Positions 17,985-27,129 of a DNA stretch of 64,000 bases are shown here, piece after piece; positions within the stretch are counted from its first letter, which is position 1; every line of letters begins with the position of its first letter. The translations under genes and the position numbers were made by a program. Source of the stretch: Lachnospiraceae bacterium (GTDB lineage Bacteria; Bacillota; Clostridia; Lachnospirales; Lachnospiraceae). The stretch covers positions 101,721 through 165,720 of the forward strand of contig JALCRM010000005.1 of NCBI GenBank assembly GCA_022652545.1, given 5' to 3'. The notes under the pieces are model-generated. The model was not told the DNA's origin, ran no database searches, and was given only the letters and a program-made list of their open reading frames with translations.

Positions 17985-18815
17985 TCATTCCTGGCTGCCG
18001 TCCCAGAGATAGTCGATGGCCTTCTGCGCGATGTCCAGATGTGCGGTGTTCGTGACGATGCCGACGACCGGCACCGCGCTCTGATACAGATCCGTACTGC
18101 CGAAATAAGGCGCGTCCGTAAGGATGATGCCCACAGCGACCGGGTTCTTCATCGTGGAAGGATCGGGGCTTTCAAAGGTGCCGCGCGCCTCCGCAGCATA
18201 AGCCTTCGCGGAGTCCGTGATCTCCAGGATCGTGCCCTTTCTCCAGGCATCCGGGTCCGCGTTCTGATCGGAGGAAGCCGTCCTACCGTCGATCATCGAC
18301 TGATCGATGTAGAAAAAGTACGGCTCATACTTCTTGTACTGTTCCGGCGTCAGCGCTTCCTTCAGGTCCATAAAAACGCCGCCGGACGCCTCATAAGTAA
18401 AGTTATAGGCATCGGCTCCCAGCACATCGACAGACTTTGCCGCTACGTAGGTGACGATCTTTTCGGAAACCGCCATCTCCTGGGTGCTCTGCGCCGTCCC
18501 GGGAGAAAGATAGTCCGTGAGGTCGATCAGCATGGAATTCTTGGTAAGGTCCACTCCCGCCGCTTTGGCAAGCGGCTCTTCCAGCCAGGCAGTGTCGTTG
18601 CTCTTATCCTGGTTTTCCGTGTTCAGCATGAGCAGGCCGAAGGTCTGCGGCTTGCTGGTCACGATACTGCGAACGATCCCTACGACCATCGCAACAGCCA
18701 GGATAACGGCGAGCGCCGGCAGCTTGTAGTAGGTCCAGAGCCAGGAAAAGAAGGCTTTTTTCCCCTTCTTCTGCACATTTTTTCTCTGCTGGTTTATCTC
18801 ATCGAATACAGCCAT
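17985..18815 (-). CDS. Membrane-anchored hypothetical protein
   Basis: 276 residues. A basic cytoplasmic N terminus (QQRKNVQKKGKK) is followed by one transmembrane segment (about 30-50, LPALAVILAVAMVVGIV) and an extracytoplasmic domain of about 220 residues with no motif I recognise. It ends YLWDGSQE. It starts 21 bases after the aspartokinase stop, with GGAGG rather distant (13 bases) from the ATG, so it is probably co-transcribed with ask. I cannot link it functionally to the aspartate pathway. Confidence 0.7.
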   Translation of the reverse strand: MAVFDEINQQRKNVQKKGKKAFFSWLWTYYKLPALAVILAVAMVVGIVRSIVTSKPQTFGLLMLNTENQDKSNDTAWLEEPLAKAAGVDLTKNSMLIDLTDYLSPGTAQSTQEMAVSEKIVTYVAAKSVDVLGADAYNFTYEASGGVFMDLKEALTPEQYKKYEPYFFYIDQSMIDGRTASSDQNADPDAWRKGTILEITDSAKAYAAEARGTFESPDPSTMKNPVAVGIILTDAPYFGSTDLYQSAVPVVGIVTNTAHLDIAQKAIDYLWDGSQE

Positions 18816-18836
18816 ACGTCAGGAACTGCCTCCTTT

Positions 18837-20180
18837 CTAAAGCTGTGTCAGCACGAAGATATCGTAGATGGCCTTCACGGCCGCCTCAAAGTCACTGTTT
18901 GTCACGCCGATGATGATGTTCAGCTCGCTGGAGCCCTGGTCGATCATCCGCACGTTGACGTTGGCATGCGCGAGCGCGGAGAAAATACGTCCCGCTGTGC
19001 CGCGCATGGATTTCATGCCGCGCCCCACGACCGCGATCAGCGCAAGGTCAGACTCTATCTCGATGGAATCCGGTTTTGCCAGGCGGTGGATCGCCGAGAC
19101 CACGCGCTGTTCCTTGTCCATGAACTCGCTCTCGTGTACGACGACTGTCGTCGTATCGATGCCGGAAGGCATGTGCTCGATCGAAATGCCGTTCTCCTCG
19201 AACGCCTGCAGCACCTTCCTGCAGTAGCCGATCTCTCCGTTCATCAGGGTCTTGTTGGTCAGCACCGTACAGAAACCCTTCTTGCCGGCAATGCCCGTGA
19301 TCACGTACTGCGGCTTCTGACAGGTGCTCTCCACGATCCAGGTGCCCTCGTCCTCCGGGTCATTGGTGTTGCGGATGTTGATGGGTATGCCTACGTCGCG
19401 AACGGGGAAAATAGCGTCCTCGTGCAGCACGGAAGCCCCCATGTAGGAAAGCTCGCGCAGCTCGCGGTACGTCAGCGTCGCGATCTTCTCCGGATCCTTT
19501 ACGATCTTCGGATCCGCCAGCATGAAGCCCGAAACATCGGTCCAGTTCTCGTAGACGTCCGCTTTCACGGCCCTCGCCGCAATGGAGCCGGTGATGTCCG
19601 AACCGCCGCGCGAAAACGTCTTTACGGAGCCGTCCTGCGCACGCCCGTAAAAGCCCGGGATCACGGCATGCTTCACGTTTTTCAGCCGTTCCCCCAGCGC
19701 TTCGTCGGTTGCGCGCTGGTCGAGGAGCCCGTCTTTGCCGAAAATGATCGTCTCCTGCGGATCTATGAAGTCAAAACCGAGCGCAGCCGCCATGACAAGC
19801 CCGTTCAGGTACTCTCCTCTCGACGCCGCGTAGTCGCGCTGCGGGTCCTTCTTCAGATTCTCCGCGATCGTGTCGAATTCCTTTTCAAGTGAAAAACCCT
19901 TCAGTTTTTCCCCGCCGGGCATCTTCGAAAGTCCTTCCACGATGGCGTCGTACCTCTCGCGGATCGCCGCAAGATCCTTGTCTGCCGGAAGCCCCTTCGC
20001 CGCCTTGTCATAGCATGCGTACAGCATGTCCGTGACCTTCGTATCGCCCTTGAAGCGCTTGCCCGGCGCCGAATCCACGACGTACGCCCTCGAAGGGTCC
20101 GCCAGCACGATATCGATCGCCTTCTTGAAATGTTCCGCGTCGGCCAGCGAACTGCCGCCGAATTTGACTGCTTTTACCAT
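18837..20180 (-). CDS. Aspartokinase
   Basis: 447 residues. Phosphorylates aspartate, the first step toward lysine, threonine and methionine. Kinase signature VKFGGSSLADAEHFKKA at the N terminus; FSRGGSDITGSIAA in the active site; two ACT regulatory domains in the last 150 residues (ENGISIEHMPSGIDTTTVVV and ANVNVRMIDQGSSELNIIIGV). The C-terminal ACT layout suggests feedback inhibition by lysine and/or threonine. It follows hom by 30 bases; the order regulator-hom-ask forms a threonine-branch unit. Confidence 0.95.
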   Translation of the reverse strand: MVKAVKFGGSSLADAEHFKKAIDIVLADPSRAYVVDSAPGKRFKGDTKVTDMLYACYDKAAKGLPADKDLAAIRERYDAIVEGLSKMPGGEKLKGFSLEKEFDTIAENLKKDPQRDYAASRGEYLNGLVMAAALGFDFIDPQETIIFGKDGLLDQRATDEALGERLKNVKHAVIPGFYGRAQDGSVKTFSRGGSDITGSIAARAVKADVYENWTDVSGFMLADPKIVKDPEKIATLTYRELRELSYMGASVLHEDAIFPVRDVGIPINIRNTNDPEDEGTWIVESTCQKPQYVITGIAGKKGFCTVLTNKTLMNGEIGYCRKVLQAFEENGISIEHMPSGIDTTTVVVHESEFMDKEQRVVSAIHRLAKPDSIEIESDLALIAVVGRGMKSMRGTAGRIFSALAHANVNVRMIDQGSSELNIIIGVTNSDFEAAVKAIYDIFVLTQL

Positions 20181-20210
20181 AATGTCTGCCTGCCCCTTTG
20201 CCGGCCTCTT

Positions 20211-21422
20211 TCAGTTCAGGAAACGGATACGGTTCCTGAGTTTCAGACCTGCCGCCTTTCCTTCGAATTCTCCCTCGGTCACCCTGTCCGTTACAAATGC
20301 GAACTCCCCTTCCATGCCGTCTGCGGTAACGACGGTAAGTCCGGGGAACGCCTTCCTCGCCGCTTCTTCGCTGTCCGCGTCCGTGCGCACGAAGAACCTG
20401 CGCACCTCGCTCAGCCTGTCGCCGGGCTCTATCACTTCCGGATCCCACCTGCGCGTGATCCAGCGTCCGTCGTGCGAAGCGCAGTCTATGACGTCGGAGA
20501 CGACCGCGCTGGCGGTCGGATACTTGCCGGCGCCGCGCCCATAGAGCATCAGGTCGTCGACCATGTTGCCGTGGATGAACACGCCGTTGAAAACATCGTT
20601 CACGCTGTACAGCGGATGCTCACAGCTCACGAGGAACGGAGCCGTCAAAACATGGAACTCGAGCGTCTCGGGATCTCTCCTGCTCACGCCGAGCAGCTTC
20701 ACCGACATGCCCAGTGTTTTGGCATATTTGAAGTCTGCCGCGGTGATCTTTGTGATGCCTTCGCAGTACACGTCCTCGTAGCGGAAGGTCGAACCGGACA
20801 CCAGGGAAGTCAGGATCGCGATCTTCCTCGCCGTGTCATGCCCTTCGATATCCGACTCGGGATTGCGCTCCGCATAGCCCTTGTCCTGCGCTTCCTTCAG
20901 CGTCGCATCAAAGTCGGCGCCTTCGCGCGCCATCTTGGTCAGGATGTAATTGGTGGTGCCGTTCAGGATACCGTACACCGCCGTGATCCTCTCCTGCACG
21001 AGAGACGACTCGATCGTGCGCAGCAGCGGAATGCCTCCGCCTACGCTGGCTTCGAACAGATAGCTGCACCTGTTGGCTTTGGCCAGCGCGATCAACTCCG
21101 GTCCGTGCGCGGCCACCAGTTCCTTGTTGGAAGTGCAGACGCTGACGCCCTTTTCCAGGAAACTCTTCGTAAAGGAAAACGCCGGCTCCATGCCTCCCAT
21201 CGTCTCACAGACGATCCTGATCTCGGGGTCCTCGCGGATCACATTGATATCGTGGACCACCTTGTCTGCATACGGGCTGTCCGGAAAACTGCGCAGATCC
21301 AGGATATACTTCACATGGATCCCCTCCGGGAACTGTACGCGGATCGCCGCCTGGTTCCTGTCGATCACTTCCACGACGCCGCTTCCCACCGTTCCGAAGC
21401 CCAGTACTGCTGCCTCTGTCAT
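20211..21422 (-). CDS. hom: Homoserine dehydrogenase
   Basis: 403 residues. Reduces aspartate semialdehyde to homoserine with NAD(P)H. N-terminal Rossmann motif AVLGFGTVGSGVVEVI, substrate-site segment FEASVGGGIPLLRTIESS, GILNGTTNYILTKM and GYAERNPESDIEGHDTARKIAIL, all classic for Hom. The C-terminal part (about 320-403) is short, with a weak ACT-like stretch. Start after GGGGAGGAG. Located between an HTH/ACT protein gene and ask. Confidence 0.96.
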   Translation of the reverse strand: MTEAAVLGFGTVGSGVVEVIDRNQAAIRVQFPEGIHVKYILDLRSFPDSPYADKVVHDINVIREDPEIRIVCETMGGMEPAFSFTKSFLEKGVSVCTSNKELVAAHGPELIALAKANRCSYLFEASVGGGIPLLRTIESSLVQERITAVYGILNGTTNYILTKMAREGADFDATLKEAQDKGYAERNPESDIEGHDTARKIAILTSLVSGSTFRYEDVYCEGITKITAADFKYAKTLGMSVKLLGVSRRDPETLEFHVLTAPFLVSCEHPLYSVNDVFNGVFIHGNMVDDLMLYGRGAGKYPTASAVVSDVIDCASHDGRWITRRWDPEVIEPGDRLSEVRRFFVRTDADSEEAARKAFPGLTVVTADGMEGEFAFVTDRVTEGEFEGKAAGLKLRNRIRFLN

Positions 21423-21450
21423 TTGCTGTCTCCTCCCCTGTCGGAAAAAT

Positions 21451-21894
21451 TTATTCTCTGCCCGCGATCCGGGCCTTGCTCACGCCCTCCATCTGTTCCA
21501 GAGAGCTGATCATGTTGTTGATGTTGCCTGTGTTTTCCAGGATCTGGATACTGATGCTCAGCGAAGCCACACCGTTCAGGGGAATACTCTGATGGATAGT
21601 CAGGATATTGGCCCTGTTGTCCGCTATGATCTTCAGCATGTCGCTCAGCAGACCGATCTTGTCGTCGATCTCGCACAGCAGCGTCAGCGTGGTGCCCTTC
21701 GAGCTGTCGTGGAATTCCTCCACGTCGCTCTCGTACTTGTAATACGTACTGCGGCTGATCCCCGCCGCGGCCGCGGCCTCATTGACCGTATGCGCCTTGC
21801 CGGAAGCCAGCAGCCTGTCCACCTCCACGACTTTCTGGAGAACGAGAGGAACCGCTCTTTTCCGGATCAGATAATATCCGTTATCTGCAGGCAT
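21451..21894 (-). CDS. HTH/ACT-domain regulatory protein (PheB/UPF0735 type)
   Basis: 147 residues. The N-terminal third carries a small helix-turn-helix (VNEAAAAAGISRSTYYKYESDV); the C-terminal 75 residues are an ACT domain (TLTLLCEIDDKIGLLSDMLKII ... ISIQI). PheB-type proteins of this build are found beside hom in many Firmicutes and are thought to sense an amino acid and regulate the threonine branch. Start ATG follows GGGGGTATATGCG. First gene of the unit with hom and ask. The exact ligand is not evident. Confidence 0.85.
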   Translation of the reverse strand: MPADNGYYLIRKRAVPLVLQKVVEVDRLLASGKAHTVNEAAAAAGISRSTYYKYESDVEEFHDSSKGTTLTLLCEIDDKIGLLSDMLKIIADNRANILTIHQSIPLNGVASLSISIQILENTGNINNMISSLEQMEGVSKARIAGRE

Positions 21895-22109
21895 CGCATA
21901 TACCCCCGTTGGTAAGGCCGAATGCGTGAACTTCCGGCCGGTGCCGCCGTCCGCTGCCGCAGCTTCCGAAGGAGGATCCGGCCGTCCCCGGAAGGCTGAC
22001 TTTGCAACTCCCGGAAGACCGGCTGCAGAGCCCCGGGGCTGTCTATGCAGCACGGACATTTGTGCGTTAACGAGGGATATGCTACCATGCCGCGCCGGCA
22101 AATGCAAGC

Positions 22110-22155
22110 AAAAAAAGCGGCCCGTGCACAAAATCCGTACGCGGACCGCCTTTGT
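22110..22155 (-). terminator. Terminator after the YfhO-like gene
   Basis: Minus strand GGCGGTCCGCGTACG...GTGCACGGGCCGC followed by TTTTTTT, downstream of the stop at 22202. Confidence 0.75.
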
Positions 22156-22201
22156 CAGATCTGAGTTTTCTGCCGCCGGATGCTGTTTTTCCGGCCTCCG
22201 G

Positions 22202-24796
22202 TCAATGCTTTCCGTCCCTTCCTCTGCGGCGCCTCATCCTGCCCGCCGCGAACCAGAGCACGCACCACACCGCGCACACCAGGGAGATCACGCAGGCGAA
22301 CCGGAAGCCATAGGGCACGAAGCGGAACTCGATCGCATGCGTACCGGCCGGCACATCCACAGCCATCATGCCGAAATCTGCCGTCACGATCTCTGTTTTG
22401 ACACCGTCCACATAAGCTGTCCAGCCATTGTCGTACGGCACGGAGAAGAACACCAGGTTCTCCTTCGGAAGAGTCGTGCCGGCCGTAAAACCGTCGTTGG
22501 AAAAGCTGAAGGACGTGCAGGCAGTCGCCGCCCTCCTGTCGCTCTCCTCGAAAACTTCGTCCGTCGTCATCTCCATCTGGCTGACGTCCGCATCGCGCTC
22601 CATCAGAGAACCGTACTTATCCGCATCTTCGTCGGAAAGGATCAGGTCCTTAACGAGCACGCGGTCCCCCACCGTTCCCTTGTCCAGCTGGTCGTAGTCG
22701 GACCTCTTCATATAGGTATCGAACGTGAAGCCCATGGGAATGAAATGCCCGTTCTCATAGATGTGATAGCCGGCCGTGTTGTCGTCCGCAAGCTGGCTGT
22801 AGCCGGGCAGCCCGCCGGACTTGGAGTACGAATCGTCGGATGCGATGATGGCGTTTTCCAGGTAATAGCGCACCGACAGGATCTGCCGTATGCCTATCCT
22901 CGAAAAAGGCAGCGTGGACTCCACTGTCCTGCGCATGCCGATCCCGTCGAAGATCGTGAAGATCGAAGGCGTCACCGTGCTTTCAAAACAGTGGATCGTC
23001 GGGTAGCCCCACACCATTTCGTAGTTTGTGGAAGTGCCGTCCGTCTCCACGCGCGAGAAAGTCTCCGTGTCAGGCAGCTGCGGTTTTGTCTGCAGCATCT
23101 GCGTGCGCCATTTGACGCCGCCGGTGCGCGCGATCAGCTTCGTGCCGTTGTACATGACAGCCGACGTGCAGAGCAGGCAGCAGGCGATCGTGAGGATCAG
23201 CGCGGAAAGTCCAGTGCGGTCGCGCCGCCCGGAAGACTCCGGCTGTGCGGCCGATGTTTTGACCGCTGTTTCCTTCGACGCTGCGGCAGATGCAACGGCA
23301 GCCTTCGCCGCTGCGGCAGACGTGACGGCGGCCTTCGCCGCTTTCAGCACATCCGCAGCTTTCCGGCCTATCCCGGGAGTTTCCTTCCTGTCCGCACCGG
23401 AGGCCGCAGCCTTCCTGCGCCTGTCCGCAAAAAACACGACGTACGCGAGCGCGGGCACAGTCAGTGCGGTCGTGATCGTTTCCACCAGGAAGATCTTCGG
23501 GTTTTCCGAGATCTGGAACCACTGCACCTTTCCGTCCTTCAGCGTGGGGAGCAGGTCACAGAGCACGACCCAGGCCACGCCGCAGACCGTCACGAGGAAG
23601 CCGGCCTTCATATCACTGTCGTCAGCCTCTTCCAGCGCTTCGCCCGTCGCCGCCGCCATGACGAGAATGGGGAGATAGAACCAGCGCGCGTAGTAACTGG
23701 AATTCAGCGCGGAAAACAGCGAATTCAGGACAGGCACGAACGCGAAGACGAGGAATACCGCCAGTATCCTCTTCTTCCAGTCCTTCCCCTTGCGCAGCCG
23801 GAAATAGGCAACCACGCCGGTGACCGCAAACATGGGCAGATAGCAGGAAAGGGAACCGTTGCGGATATTGTCGCTCGTAAACAGCGTGCCGCGCGCGATC
23901 AGATCGGGCACATAGAAGATACTCTTGAGGATCGCAAGCGGCGTCGTGTTGTCCGGATAGACCACCATGTTGATGCCGTTGATCCACTTGTCCACACGGT
24001 CGTTGCCGACCACGCCGCCGAGGGACTGCACGAGAAAGAAGGCCGAAAGGCCTACGCCCATCACGCCGAAGAACGCGAGCTGAGCCAGATCCTTCAGGCT
24101 GTCAGTGAGCTTCCGTCCCCACGCGTAGCGGATGATGAAGTACAGGAAGAAAAAGACGATCTCGCCGACGAAGAAATAGTAGTTCAGGATGGCCATAAAG
24201 GCCGTCATCAGCGCGAAAGGAAGCTTTTCCTTCTTCCGCATGAACCTGTCGAAAGCAAGCAGATAGAGCGGGAAGAAAGACGTCACTTCATGGAAGTGCT
24301 GGAATACGATGTCGCAGGCCTGAAATCCGGAAAAAGCATACAGCACGGCCGCGATCAGCGCCGCCCTGTCTGTTTTTGTCTGTGTGCGGATCCAGGCAAA
24401 AGAAGTTGTCATTGCCAGCCCGTACTTGGCTGCCATCAGGAACGGCATCATGTAAGGGACCCAGGCCTCCGGGAACGGAACTGTGAACCAGAAGAACGGG
24501 CTGCCCCAGAGATAGAAGGCAAAACATGCGCCCATGCTGCCCCCGAGGTCTATGTGCGAATTCCAGAAAAAGTTGCCGCTGCGCGCCGCCCTGTGCGCCA
24601 GGATATAGAAAGGCACCTGCTGTACGTTATAATCCCCGTAATAAAAGAAGATCCCGTAGTGCCAGATGATGTAGGGGATCACGCATGCCAGGTACATGGC
24701 AAAACCCAGCAGGAAGATCTTCAGGTACTTATATCTGCCGTAGCGCTGCCTTCCCTGCAGCATTGCGCCGGCTCCGGTTGCTGTTTTCAAGGTCAT
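22202..24796 (-). CDS. YfhO-family polytopic membrane protein
   Basis: About 864 residues with at least a dozen hydrophobic segments. The N-terminal half has the YfhO/GT-C-like pattern: an extracytoplasmic acidic loop (YYGDYNVQQVPFY), then WNSHIDLGGSMGACFAFYLWGSPFF, and FSGFQACDIVFQHFHEVTSFFPLYLLAFDRF. The C-terminal region (YDNGWTAYVDGVKTEIV, MMAVDVPAGTHAIEFRFVPYGFR) is the typical soluble plus last-helix end. YfhO proteins take part in glycosylating cell-wall polymers or lipoteichoic acid in Bacillus. Between about residues 455 and 515 there is an Ala/Lys-rich tandem-like insert. The start is uncertain: MTLKTATG was chosen, with in-frame ATGs 15 and 25 codons upstream. Confidence 0.85.
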   Translation of the reverse strand: MTLKTATGAGAMLQGRQRYGRYKYLKIFLLGFAMYLACVIPYIIWHYGIFFYYGDYNVQQVPFYILAHRAARSGNFFWNSHIDLGGSMGACFAFYLWGSPFFWFTVPFPEAWVPYMMPFLMAAKYGLAMTTSFAWIRTQTKTDRAALIAAVLYAFSGFQACDIVFQHFHEVTSFFPLYLLAFDRFMRKKEKLPFALMTAFMAILNYYFFVGEIVFFFLYFIIRYAWGRKLTDSLKDLAQLAFFGVMGVGLSAFFLVQSLGGVVGNDRVDKWINGINMVVYPDNTTPLAILKSIFYVPDLIARGTLFTSDNIRNGSLSCYLPMFAVTGVVAYFRLRKGKDWKKRILAVFLVFAFVPVLNSLFSALNSSYYARWFYLPILVMAAATGEALEEADDSDMKAGFLVTVCGVAWVVLCDLLPTLKDGKVQWFQISENPKIFLVETITTALTVPALAYVVFFADRRRKAAASGADRKETPGIGRKAADVLKAAKAAVTSAAAAKAAVASAAASKETAVKTSAAQPESSGRRDRTGLSALILTIACCLLCTSAVMYNGTKLIARTGGVKWRTQMLQTKPQLPDTETFSRVETDGTSTNYEMVWGYPTIHCFESTVTPSIFTIFDGIGMRRTVESTLPFSRIGIRQILSVRYYLENAIIASDDSYSKSGGLPGYSQLADDNTAGYHIYENGHFIPMGFTFDTYMKRSDYDQLDKGTVGDRVLVKDLILSDEDADKYGSLMERDADVSQMEMTTDEVFEESDRRAATACTSFSFSNDGFTAGTTLPKENLVFFSVPYDNGWTAYVDGVKTEIVTADFGMMAVDVPAGTHAIEFRFVPYGFRFACVISLVCAVWCVLWFAAGRMRRRRGRDGKH

Positions 24797-24880
24797 CTTC
24801 TGTACTGCTCTCCTTGCAATGCCGCGTCCGTAGATCTGCATCCTGCGGCATGCGTACTGAATATACACCATTTCACAATT

Positions 24881-25178
24881 TTACGCTTCACCTACGTTCA
24901 ATTTTCCATGACCCGAAATCATTTCAGTCGTGTTTTTGAGATAAAGTGTCCCGCCTGATTTCATGATCAGATCCACTTCGACACCCTTCGCGGTGCGCAT
25001 ATAGTAAAGATTAGGATCCCTGTTCTGATTTATCCGCGCTTTCATCGCCTCTATTACCACCATGTTTTCAAACAGATTTCCACGAAGCGGATCACGGGAA
25101 ACCTGCAAAGGATCTTCAAGACCCAGCAGCTATGCTGCCAACCCCGGTTCTGTAAAATACAGTTTCGCTGAATCATGT
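24881..25178 (-). pseudogene. Remnant of a DUF4143-type AAA ATPase, C-terminal part
   Basis: Read from about 25178 the frame gives KLYFTEPGLAA, then a TAG stop, then LLGLEDPLQVSRDPLRGNLFENMVVIEAM and VEVDLIMKSGG. This is the C-terminal half of the ATP-binding/DUF4143 family (nuclease-like fold with the GNxFEN and EVDLI segments). The N-terminal ATPase part is absent and the expected end of the nuclease-like region is replaced by unrelated residues. Adjacent sequence downstream contains no other part. A piece matching the region just before KLYF lies at 59951-60136. Confidence 0.7.
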
Positions 25179-25428
25179 CAAACCTCCATATGTATACTGC
25201 ATTTTTGGGCATTATTTATCAAGTTGTACTTCAAAATAGTGCCTGTGTTCTTGACTCTCCCGGAATTCGGAACGCTGTTTTCTGCGGATATCCTCCTCTT
25301 TACTTTATCGCTTTAGAATGCTAAAATTTCACTGTTATATTTTAACGCAGCAAAGTGGGAAAAGCGGCATACGGACCGCCGCCGAATTTTCCGTCAGAGG
25401 AAGCCTGAAAAACTCAGAAGAGGGTGCG

Positions 25429-25716
25429 ATGAACAAGAAGATCAGGACTGAAGCAGTAGATCAGCTGTTTGATGCGATTCTGTGTCTGCAGAGCAAGGAA
25501 GAATGCTACAAGTTCTTTGAAGATCTGTGCACCGTCAAGGAGCTGCTCTCTCTTTCCCAGCGTCTGGAAGTTGCTTCCATGCTGCGTGAGAACAGCACCT
25601 ATCTGGATATCGGCAAGAAGACGGGCGCTTCCACCGCTACGATCAGCCGCGTCAACAGGTCCCTGAATTACGGGGAAGACGGCTACCAGCTCGTTTTTGA
25701 CCGCAGGAAGGAATGA
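25429..25716 (+). CDS. TrpR-like protein, YerC/YecD type
   Basis: 95 residues, one TrpR-like helix-turn-helix domain: VKELLSLSQRLEVASML followed by DIGKKTGASTATISRVNRSLNYG. YerC-type proteins are conserved in Firmicutes; the name TrpR reflects the fold, not proven tryptophan sensing. The ATG after AGAGGGTGCG was chosen; an upstream in-frame extension of 37 codons looks like leader sequence. Preceding 250 bases (25179-25428) are AT-rich leader with no gene that I can support. Convergent with the cold-shock gene, sharing a terminator. Confidence 0.9.
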   Translation: MNKKIRTEAVDQLFDAILCLQSKEECYKFFEDLCTVKELLSLSQRLEVASMLRENSTYLDIGKKTGASTATISRVNRSLNYGEDGYQLVFDRRKE

Positions 25717-25784
25717 CAGACCCTGCCATTTCCTGCCCTGCAATTGTCTGACCTTATAAACGGATCTGATGCTCTCCGGATTAC

Positions 25785-25817
25785 TAAAAAAGGCTGCCGC
25801 ATATGCGGCAGCCTTTC
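25785..25817. terminator. Bidirectional terminator between yerC-like and cold-shock genes
   Basis: Near-perfect palindrome GGCTGCCGCATATGCGGCAGCC with TTTCC on the plus strand and TTTTTT on the minus strand. Confidence 0.88.
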
Positions 25818-25922
25818 CTAACTAATCGCTCAAAATTTTATTGCAGTCTTCTTTATATACCACAAAGAATTAGGCACATCGGTTCTGATCCATTAGTCTT
25901 TTGGTCCATCACCTGACGGAGA

Positions 25923-26126
25923 TCAGTCAACCTTGGTAACGTTGACAGCCTGGGGACCCTTCTGGCCCTGGATCACGTCATACTCAACATGCTGGCCCTC
26001 GTCAAGAGACTTGAAGCCTTCCATGTTCAGTCCTGAGTAATGTACGAATACATCGTTGCCCTCAGAATCAGAGATGAAGCCGTAACCCTTCTGGTTGTTG
26101 AACCACTTTACTGTACCCTTGTTCAT
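25923..26126 (-). CDS. Cold-shock domain protein
   Basis: 67 residues, a complete five-stranded CspA-type OB fold. RNP1 is KGYGFIS and RNP2 is VFVHY; the N terminus [16 protein letters not shown] is standard. Acts as an RNA chaperone or single-stranded nucleic acid binder in the cytoplasm. Preceded by AATTTGGAGGTAATACA. Monocistronic with its own promoter and a strong terminator. Confidence 0.97.
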   Translation of the reverse strand: MNKGTVKWFNNQKGYGFISDSEGNDVFVHYSGLNMEGFKSLDEGQHVEYDVIQGQKGPQAVNVTKVD

Positions 26127-26154
26127 TGTATTACCTCCAAATTAATTAAGAAAA

Positions 26155-26183
26155 ATAGTATCGTGTCACAGAAAATTCTGCAA
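26155..26183 (-). promoter_or_regulatory. Promoter of the cold-shock gene
   Basis: TTGCAG (26178-26183), 17 bases, TACTAT (26155-26160) on the minus strand, about 30 bases before the coding start. The leader is short for a cold-shock gene, so no long cold-sensing 5' UTR is apparent from this promoter. Confidence 0.55.
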
Positions 26184-26245
26184 CATAACGAAAATAGCAC
26201 AATCGAAGAAAAAAGTAAAGATTAAATCGAATATTTCCCTGAATT

Positions 26246-27055
26246 TTACGACAGCCGCGCCGCTTCCGCCGCAAGCGCATCCAGAGTAAGTTCCCCGCCG
26301 AAGAGATCGAGGGCACTGCCTACCGTCACATCGAGCCTACCACCCGAGCACGCGGCGATCCTGCCGAGATCTTCAAGCGAGTGCACACCGCCCGCGTACG
26401 TCACGGGAAAAGGCCTTTCCTTCCTCGAACCGAGCCAGTTTCCGAGAAGTTTCACAAGGTCCTCTTCGATCCCTTCCCGGCGCCCTTCGACATCGGATGC
26501 GTGGATCAGGAATTCCGCGCACTCAAGGGAAAGCTGCTCCAGCGTATCCGCCCCGAGCACGAGCGAAGTGCGCTTCTTCCACCTGTCCGTACAGACGGTA
26601 AAATCGCCGTTCTCTTCTCTTCTGCAGGAAAGGTCCAGCACGAGGTGCTCCGGCCCTGCAGCCGCCTGGATCTTCCTGAGGCGCCCTTCGTCAAGGCGTC
26701 CGTCCGTAAAAACATAGGAAGTCACGATGACATGGGAAGCCCCCGCGTCCAGGAAGCCACCACAGTTTTCGGGGCCTATGCCGCCTCCTGCCTGCAGTCC
26801 TCCGGGATAGGCGCGCAGCGCGCCGAAGGCCTGCTGCCTGTCCGCTTCATAGGCTTCCGGCTTTTCCGCGGCCGAATCCAGCAGGATCACATGCCCGCCA
26901 GGCAGGTCTTTCTTCCGGTAGATCCGGGCATAGTTTGCCGCCGGGCTGAAGGAAACGAAATTTTCCCGCACCCTGTTCCTGCCGTCGTTCACCGTGCTTC
27001 CGACGACCTGCTTCACATGTCCGTTATGAATATCTATACAGGGACGCAATCGCAT
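26246..27055 (-). CDS. hisA: ProFAR isomerase HisA, eukaryotic (HIS6) type
   Basis: 269 residues. Isomerises ProFAR to PRFAR in histidine synthesis, a (beta/alpha)8 barrel with catalytic Asp residues in CIDIH (residue 8) and LVLDLSCRR. The sequence follows the fungal/plant HIS6 pattern, not bacterial HisA: RPCIDIHNGHVKQVVG, YPGGLQAGGGI, DAGASHVIVTSYVF, FLIHASDVEG, TYAGGVHSLEDL and VGSALDLFGG. Length agrees with the eukaryotic type (about 260 residues). SD GGAGG precedes the ATG. It follows fbp on the same strand and no other his gene is in the window. Confidence 0.9.
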   Translation of the reverse strand: MRLRPCIDIHNGHVKQVVGSTVNDGRNRVRENFVSFSPAANYARIYRKKDLPGGHVILLDSAAEKPEAYEADRQQAFGALRAYPGGLQAGGGIGPENCGGFLDAGASHVIVTSYVFTDGRLDEGRLRKIQAAAGPEHLVLDLSCRREENGDFTVCTDRWKKRTSLVLGADTLEQLSLECAEFLIHASDVEGRREGIEEDLVKLLGNWLGSRKERPFPVTYAGGVHSLEDLGRIAACSGGRLDVTVGSALDLFGGELTLDALAAEAARLS

Positions 27056-27129
27056 GAAAAGTCATTCCTCCGGGCCCGACAGCCGGCCGGATCTGCGGCC
27101 GTATCAGGCATCGCCGGCGTCAGCCGGTT

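Noticed and set aside
21926..24958. Very long open frame on the plus strand (about 1010 codons) opposite the YfhO-like gene
   Set aside because: It is an antisense shadow caused by high-GC codon use; His/Arg-rich composition, no ribosome site and no recognisable domain.
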